DNA of 15,876 nt from UMGS1851 sp900555605 (lineage in GTDB: Bacteria; Bacillota; Clostridia; UBA1212; UBA1255). The notes beneath the pieces were generated by a model. The model ran no database searches and had not been told where the DNA came from. It worked only from the letters and a program-made list of their open reading frames with translations. Shown here piece by piece: positions 13,140 through 15,876 of this stretch; the first letter of the stretch is position 1; each line of letters opens with the position of its first letter. The translations under genes were made by a program, and so were the position numbers. The stretch is taken from the NCBI GenBank assembly GCA_902472555.1, contig CABROF010000059.1:1-15876 (forward strand). Direction: 5' to 3'.

Positions 13140-14263
13140 AACGAACCTCCATAATATTTCTCAAAAAACTCACTTCTAAAGTCAAGAAGCCTGTCTTCCA
13201 GTATAGCATAACGAATGGATTTCATCAAGTTGATCAGGAAATAAAGATTGTGCAGCGTTGCAAGCCGCAGGCCGTACATCTCACCGGCCTTCAATAAGTG
13301 ACGGATATACGCCCGCGTATGGTTTCTGCACGCCGGACATCCGCATTCCGGATCAAGGGGGCCGAAATCTTCTGCATATTTGGCATCCCGTACGATCACC
13401 CTGCCGCCGGAAGTCATAACGGTGCCATTTCTGCCGATTCTGATCTCCAGTACGCAGTCAAACATATCAATCCCGCGGATCGCACCCTCAATCAGATAAT
13501 CCGGGCTCCCCACCCCCATCAGATATCGGGCCTTATTGGCCGGCAGCAGCGGCACGGTCTCCTCCAGCATCTCATACATCAGTCCGGCAGGCTCTCCGAC
13601 GCTCAGTCCGCCGATGGCATAGCCCGGAAAATCCATCTCCACTAAATCCCGGGCCGATATTTTACGCAGATCCGCATACATGCCGCCCTGCACGATTCCG
13701 AACAGGGCCTGCCGCTCCTCCGCGCCGGCATGCGCATACCGGCATCGCTCCGCCCATCTGGTGGTGCGGTACATAGATTGCTTGGTATACGCATAATCGG
13801 AAGGATACGGCGCGCATTCGTCAAACGCCATCATGATATCGGCGCCTAACGCGTGTTCAATCTCCATGGCCTTTTCCGGCGATAAAAAATGCTTGGAGCC
13901 GTCGAGATGGGAACGGAAATGGACCCCCTCCTCGGTGATCCTGCGCAGTTTACTTAAAGAAAATATCTGAAAGCCGCCGCTATCCGTCAGAATCGCCCGG
14001 TCCCAGTTCATAAACCCGTGCAGCCCCCCTGCCTCTTGTATCAGCGCATGACCGGGGCGCAGATACAGATGATATGTATTCGACAGCATGATACCAGCAT
14101 CCATTGCCCGCAGCTCGTCGGGTGAAATGCCCTTTACCGAAGCCTGTGTGCCCACCGGCATAAACGTCGGGGTCTCAATCACGCCATGCGGCGTATGCAG
14201 GCGTCCCAGCCGGGCGCCGGATTGTTTGCAGACTTTTATTAATTCATATGTAACAGCAGCCAT
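13136..14263 (-). CDS. tgt: Queuine/preQ1 tRNA-ribosyltransferase (TGT)
   Basis: The protein has 375 aa from the ATG at 14263, with GGAGGAG 10 bases upstream; a longer frame to 14341 adds 26 residues unlike the family, while 375 is the normal length. The enzyme swaps the guanine at the wobble position of Asp, Asn, His and Tyr tRNAs for preQ1. Visible: LTDSGGFQIFSL (92-103) with base Asp94, QGG (192-194), GGLSVGEP (218-225), GIDMFDCVL (264-272) with nucleophile Asp269, and the zinc ligands Cys307, Cys309, Cys312 and His338. The segment after DCVL reads Glu-Ile-Arg-Ile-Gly-Arg-Asn-Gly, where the family has Pro-Thr-Arg-x-Ala/Gly-Arg-Asn-Gly. It overlaps yajC, a frequent gene order; queA is not next to it here. 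Confidence 0.96.
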   Translation of the reverse strand: MAAVTYELIKVCKQSGARLGRLHTPHGVIETPTFMPVGTQASVKGISPDELRAMDAGIMLSNTYHLYLRPGHALIQEAGGLHGFMNWDRAILTDSGGFQIFSLSKLRRITEEGVHFRSHLDGSKHFLSPEKAMEIEHALGADIMMAFDECAPYPSDYAYTKQSMYRTTRWAERCRYAHAGAEERQALFGIVQGGMYADLRKISARDLVEMDFPGYAIGGLSVGEPAGLMYEMLEETVPLLPANKARYLMGVGSPDYLIEGAIRGIDMFDCVLEIRIGRNGTVMTSGGRVIVRDAKYAEDFGPLDPECGCPACRNHTRAYIRHLLKAGEMYGLRLATLHNLYFLINLMKSIRYAILEDRLLDFRSEFFEKYYGGSL

Positions 14264-14368
14264 ATATGGAATGCTCCTCCAGTAAAATAAATCTTTGCCT
14301 ATCGCGTCTTCCGCGGCCGAAGGTATCCTGCGTGATTCCAACCGTCCCGCAGCGGATACTGCCGTTCT

Positions 14369-14396
14369 ATTGTATCTGATTTCAGGAATTTGTCCA
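14369..14396 (-). promoter_or_regulatory. Promoter of tgt-yajC
   Basis: On the minus strand: TGGACA (14391-14396), 16-base spacer, TACAAT (14369-14374). It lies just past the phosphoesterase stop and gives a leader of about 100 bases to tgt. The leader contains an imperfect CTTC/GAAG hairpin (about 14309-14325), but nothing I can recognise as a preQ1 riboswitch. Confidence 0.65.
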
Positions 14397-14399
14397 GGC

Positions 14400-15317
14400 T
14401 TATATTTTCAGCACCGCGATCTCTCCGCAGGACCGAAACCGCAGAGGCACCACGCTGCAGCCTAAACCGGACGTGATATAAAGCGGGATTCCGTTAAAGC
14501 AATGTCTGCCGTAAAAGATACCTTTGCGCGGCAGCTTGTCATGGCGCAGGGCAATAAACTCCAGATGAAACGGCATCCAGATCTGCCCGCCGTGGGTATG
14601 GCCGCATACCGCCAGGTCCGGATGGATGCCATTAAGATACAGTAAAATATCTGGGTTGTGAGAAGCAAGTAAAAATTTCAGATTGCCGGCCGCAGCCTCC
14701 TGCTGCCAGCCGGACACCATGGCGCGGATCCGTTTTTCTGTCTCCGCTTCTGTTTCCGGATGCGGTCCCGCCTTCTGCGTTCCGCGCCGGTGCGGACACT
14801 GCAGTCCGCGGAGCTGATAATCCTCTATGCCCCCAATCAGAAGGGAACCGTCCCGGATTGCTTCATTATCCAATATTTTAACATACGCAGACAGCGCCTC
14901 CAAACGGCGTATATATTCCTTTTTCAAGTCCGGACGTTCTGCAAAAAGTCCGTTATCATGATTTCCGAAGGTAATATAAATCGGACAGCCTGCACGGCTG
15001 GCCAGCAAATCAACAAACGACAAAACCCTGCCGGTCTGCTGAAGCGTACTGCACAGGTCTCCGGTAAGCAAAACAAAAGCAGGCCGCTCTTCACGGATTG
15101 TATTGCAGATATTTTTCCAGGAGATCAGCAGCCTTTCCACATGCAGATCGGAAATATGGACAAATACGGTTCCCTCTCCGCCGTCTGCCGTAAAGTCCTC
15201 CCGCACGACGCGCAGCCGTTTGGCCTGCCGCATTAAAATGATATAACACGCCATAAAGACCGCCATAATGCAGATCAACAGGATGCAGATCAATTTCAGC
15301 CAAGCAAGCAATGTCAA
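14400..15317 (-). CDS. Membrane-anchored calcineurin-like metallophosphoesterase (YkuE/YaeI type)
   Basis: The protein has 305 aa from a TTG at 15317 with GGAGG 8 bases upstream. A longer frame from 15440 would run through a large hairpin and overlap the upstream gene by 62 bases, and would begin with an unlikely Arg-rich stretch. Residues 4-29 are a membrane anchor. The catalytic domain shows all dimetal motifs: HISDLH (54-59; Asp57, His59), GDL (86-88; Asp87), GNHD (118-121), SHNPD and GHTHGGQIW, an order typical of the YkuE/YaeI/UDP-diacylglucosamine-hydrolase-like group. Some relatives act on phospholipids or peptidoglycan precursors, but specificity cannot be read. It follows the upstream gene on the same strand and precedes the tgt promoter by a few bases. 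Confidence 0.9.
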   Translation of the reverse strand: MTLLAWLKLICILLICIMAVFMACYIILMRQAKRLRVVREDFTADGGEGTVFVHISDLHVERLLISWKNICNTIREERPAFVLLTGDLCSTLQQTGRVLSFVDLLASRAGCPIYITFGNHDNGLFAERPDLKKEYIRRLEALSAYVKILDNEAIRDGSLLIGGIEDYQLRGLQCPHRRGTQKAGPHPETEAETEKRIRAMVSGWQQEAAAGNLKFLLASHNPDILLYLNGIHPDLAVCGHTHGGQIWMPFHLEFIALRHDKLPRKGIFYGRHCFNGIPLYITSGLGCSVVPLRFRSCGEIAVLKI

Positions 15318-15333
15318 AATATATGCCTCCGTT

Positions 15334-15376
15334 ACAAGCGGCGCCGGTCGCAGATAAAGCAGCCGGCGCCGCTTGT
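15334..15376 (-). other. Large intercistronic hairpin, 14-bp perfect stem
   Basis: ACAAGCGGCGCCGG (15334-15347) pairs perfectly with CCGGCGCCGCTTGT (15363-15376) around a 15-base loop. On the minus strand it lies 2 bases after the stop of the upstream gene and ends 5 bases before the GGAGG of the phosphoesterase gene. No T-run follows on the minus strand, so I see it as an mRNA processing or stability element, or a partial terminator. Confidence 0.7.
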
Positions 15377-15378
15377 CT

Positions 15379-15876
15379 TTATTCCTTCCCCCATTTATCC
15401 CGCGTGATCTCGATCTCCTCCTGCCGGATCTCGCCGTCAAGCTTTTTAGGGGGCTGCTTCCGCGGCTTCCTCTCCGGCGGAGGCTCCGTATTTTTCTTTT
15501 TTGTATACATCAGAATCACACGCACGATTCCGATAACCAACACGGCGCCAGCTCCGGCAAACAGGCCGTATGACAGAAGCCGGATCAGGTCAGAAAGATG
15601 AAAGCCCGGGTTCTCCTCCCGGCCGATCATGTCAGAGGTCGGCTCACCGGGAATTTCAATTTCACCGGCTCCCGGCGTTTCAGTCACGGTCCCCGGCCCT
15701 GCAGTCGTTCCGTAGGAAGGAGAAAGCGGCTCCAGAGTCGGCGGCTTACTGGGCGTAATCGTCGGCAAGGGCGTCGGTTCCGGCGTCGGAAGGGCCGGCG
15801 TAATAACAGGCGTCTCCTCGGAGGGAGTCTCCGGCACAGGTTCTGTACTTTCAGGAGGAGCCGCAGTCTCCCCCGG
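15379..15876 (-). CDS. C-terminal part of a Pro/Thr-rich single-pass membrane protein (partial)
   Basis: The frame is open to the right edge, so the 165 residues here are only the C-terminal part; a GTG at 15837 is in frame but has no ribosome binding site and should not be taken as the start. Residues 1-80 of this piece are a Pro, Thr, Glu-rich stalk with repeated Pro-Thr/Pro-Glu pairs, as in surface proteins that cross the cell wall. Residues about 100-124 (LLSYGLFAGAGAVLVIGIVR) are a single membrane span. The cytosolic tail of about 40 residues is very rich in Lys, Arg, Pro and Glu. Such an architecture suggests an exported N-terminal domain held to the membrane by its C-terminus. The functional domain is outside the window and no family can be named. 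Confidence 0.8.
   Translation of the reverse strand, partial: PGETAAPPESTEPVPETPSEETPVITPALPTPEPTPLPTITPSKPPTLEPLSPSYGTTAGPGTVTETPGAGEIEIPGEPTSDMIGREENPGFHLSDLIRLLSYGLFAGAGAVLVIGIVRVILMYTKKKNTEPPPERKPRKQPPKKLDGEIRQEEIEITRDKWGKE

Noticed and set aside
14264..14368. PreQ1 riboswitch in the tgt leader
   Set aside because: Looked for because TGT uses preQ1, but I see no compact A-rich pseudoknot pattern of a preQ1 aptamer; only small imperfect hairpins.
14318..15440. Longer version of the phosphoesterase starting at 15440
   Set aside because: It would overlap the upstream membrane-protein gene and run through a 14-bp hairpin; the TTG at 15317 has a well-placed GGAGG and begins with the membrane anchor.
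15379..15837. Complete 152-aa gene starting at 15837
   Set aside because: The start would be a GTG without ribosome binding site in the middle of a Pro/Thr-rich stalk, and the same frame stays open to the window edge; it is a partial gene.

Overview
The window looks like chromosome from an anaerobic, low-to-mid GC Firmicute, most likely a Clostridia/Lachnospiraceae-type gut organism. The grounds are AGGAGG-type ribosome binding sites, TTGACA/TATAAT-type promoters, lipobox lipoproteins, a RelQ-type small alarmone synthetase, a tgt-yajC pair, a MacB-like one-piece ABC exporter and an oxygen-sensitive glycyl radical enzyme with its activase. No rRNA, tRNA, insertion sequence, phage gene or CRISPR array was seen. 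The assignment to a family is inference from gene content; no species is named.

Layout. 1-2137 (minus): two lipoprotein genes 4 bases apart. The upstream one is a 621-aa secreted protein with a GH99/GH71-like barrel and a CBM9-like C-terminal domain; the downstream one is cut by the window edge. 2270-3076 (minus): a relQ-like (p)ppGpp synthetase with its own promoter and a terminator that begins at its stop codon. 3097-5646 (minus): a 789-aa fused ABC ATPase/FtsX permease with promoter and weak terminator. 5704-7003 (plus): a strong promoter, a thymidylate-kinase-like gene whose ribosome binding site and TTG start are tandemly duplicated, then a small YdcZ/DUF606 membrane protein. 7086-8271 (minus): a NahK-like sugar kinase with its own promoter.

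8328-12313 is the most unusual part. It holds an AraC-family regulator (plus), divergent from a two-gene operon (minus) that encodes a 708-aa glycyl radical enzyme and its radical-SAM activase with a GTGA overlap. The enzyme carries a Gly-Cys-Trp-Glu active-site motif and an Arg-Val-Ser-Gly-Trp radical loop that I cannot match to a characterised member. The intergenic region carries an extended -10 promoter without a good -35 for the enzyme, a consensus promoter for the regulator, and inverted repeats. This fits an AraC-activated anaerobic catabolic system of unknown substrate; the NahK-like kinase next to it may belong to the same metabolism, but that is a guess.

12314-12593 is a gene-free stretch with a GC-rich 15-bp tandem repeat ending in a perfect palindrome, then a strong terminator. 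12594-14396 (minus): tgt and yajC overlap by ATGA; the YajC has an extra signal peptide and the TGT has a changed motif. 14400-15876 (minus): a membrane-anchored calcineurin-type phosphoesterase, separated by a 14-bp-stem hairpin from the end of a Pro/Thr-rich, single-pass membrane protein that runs off the right edge.
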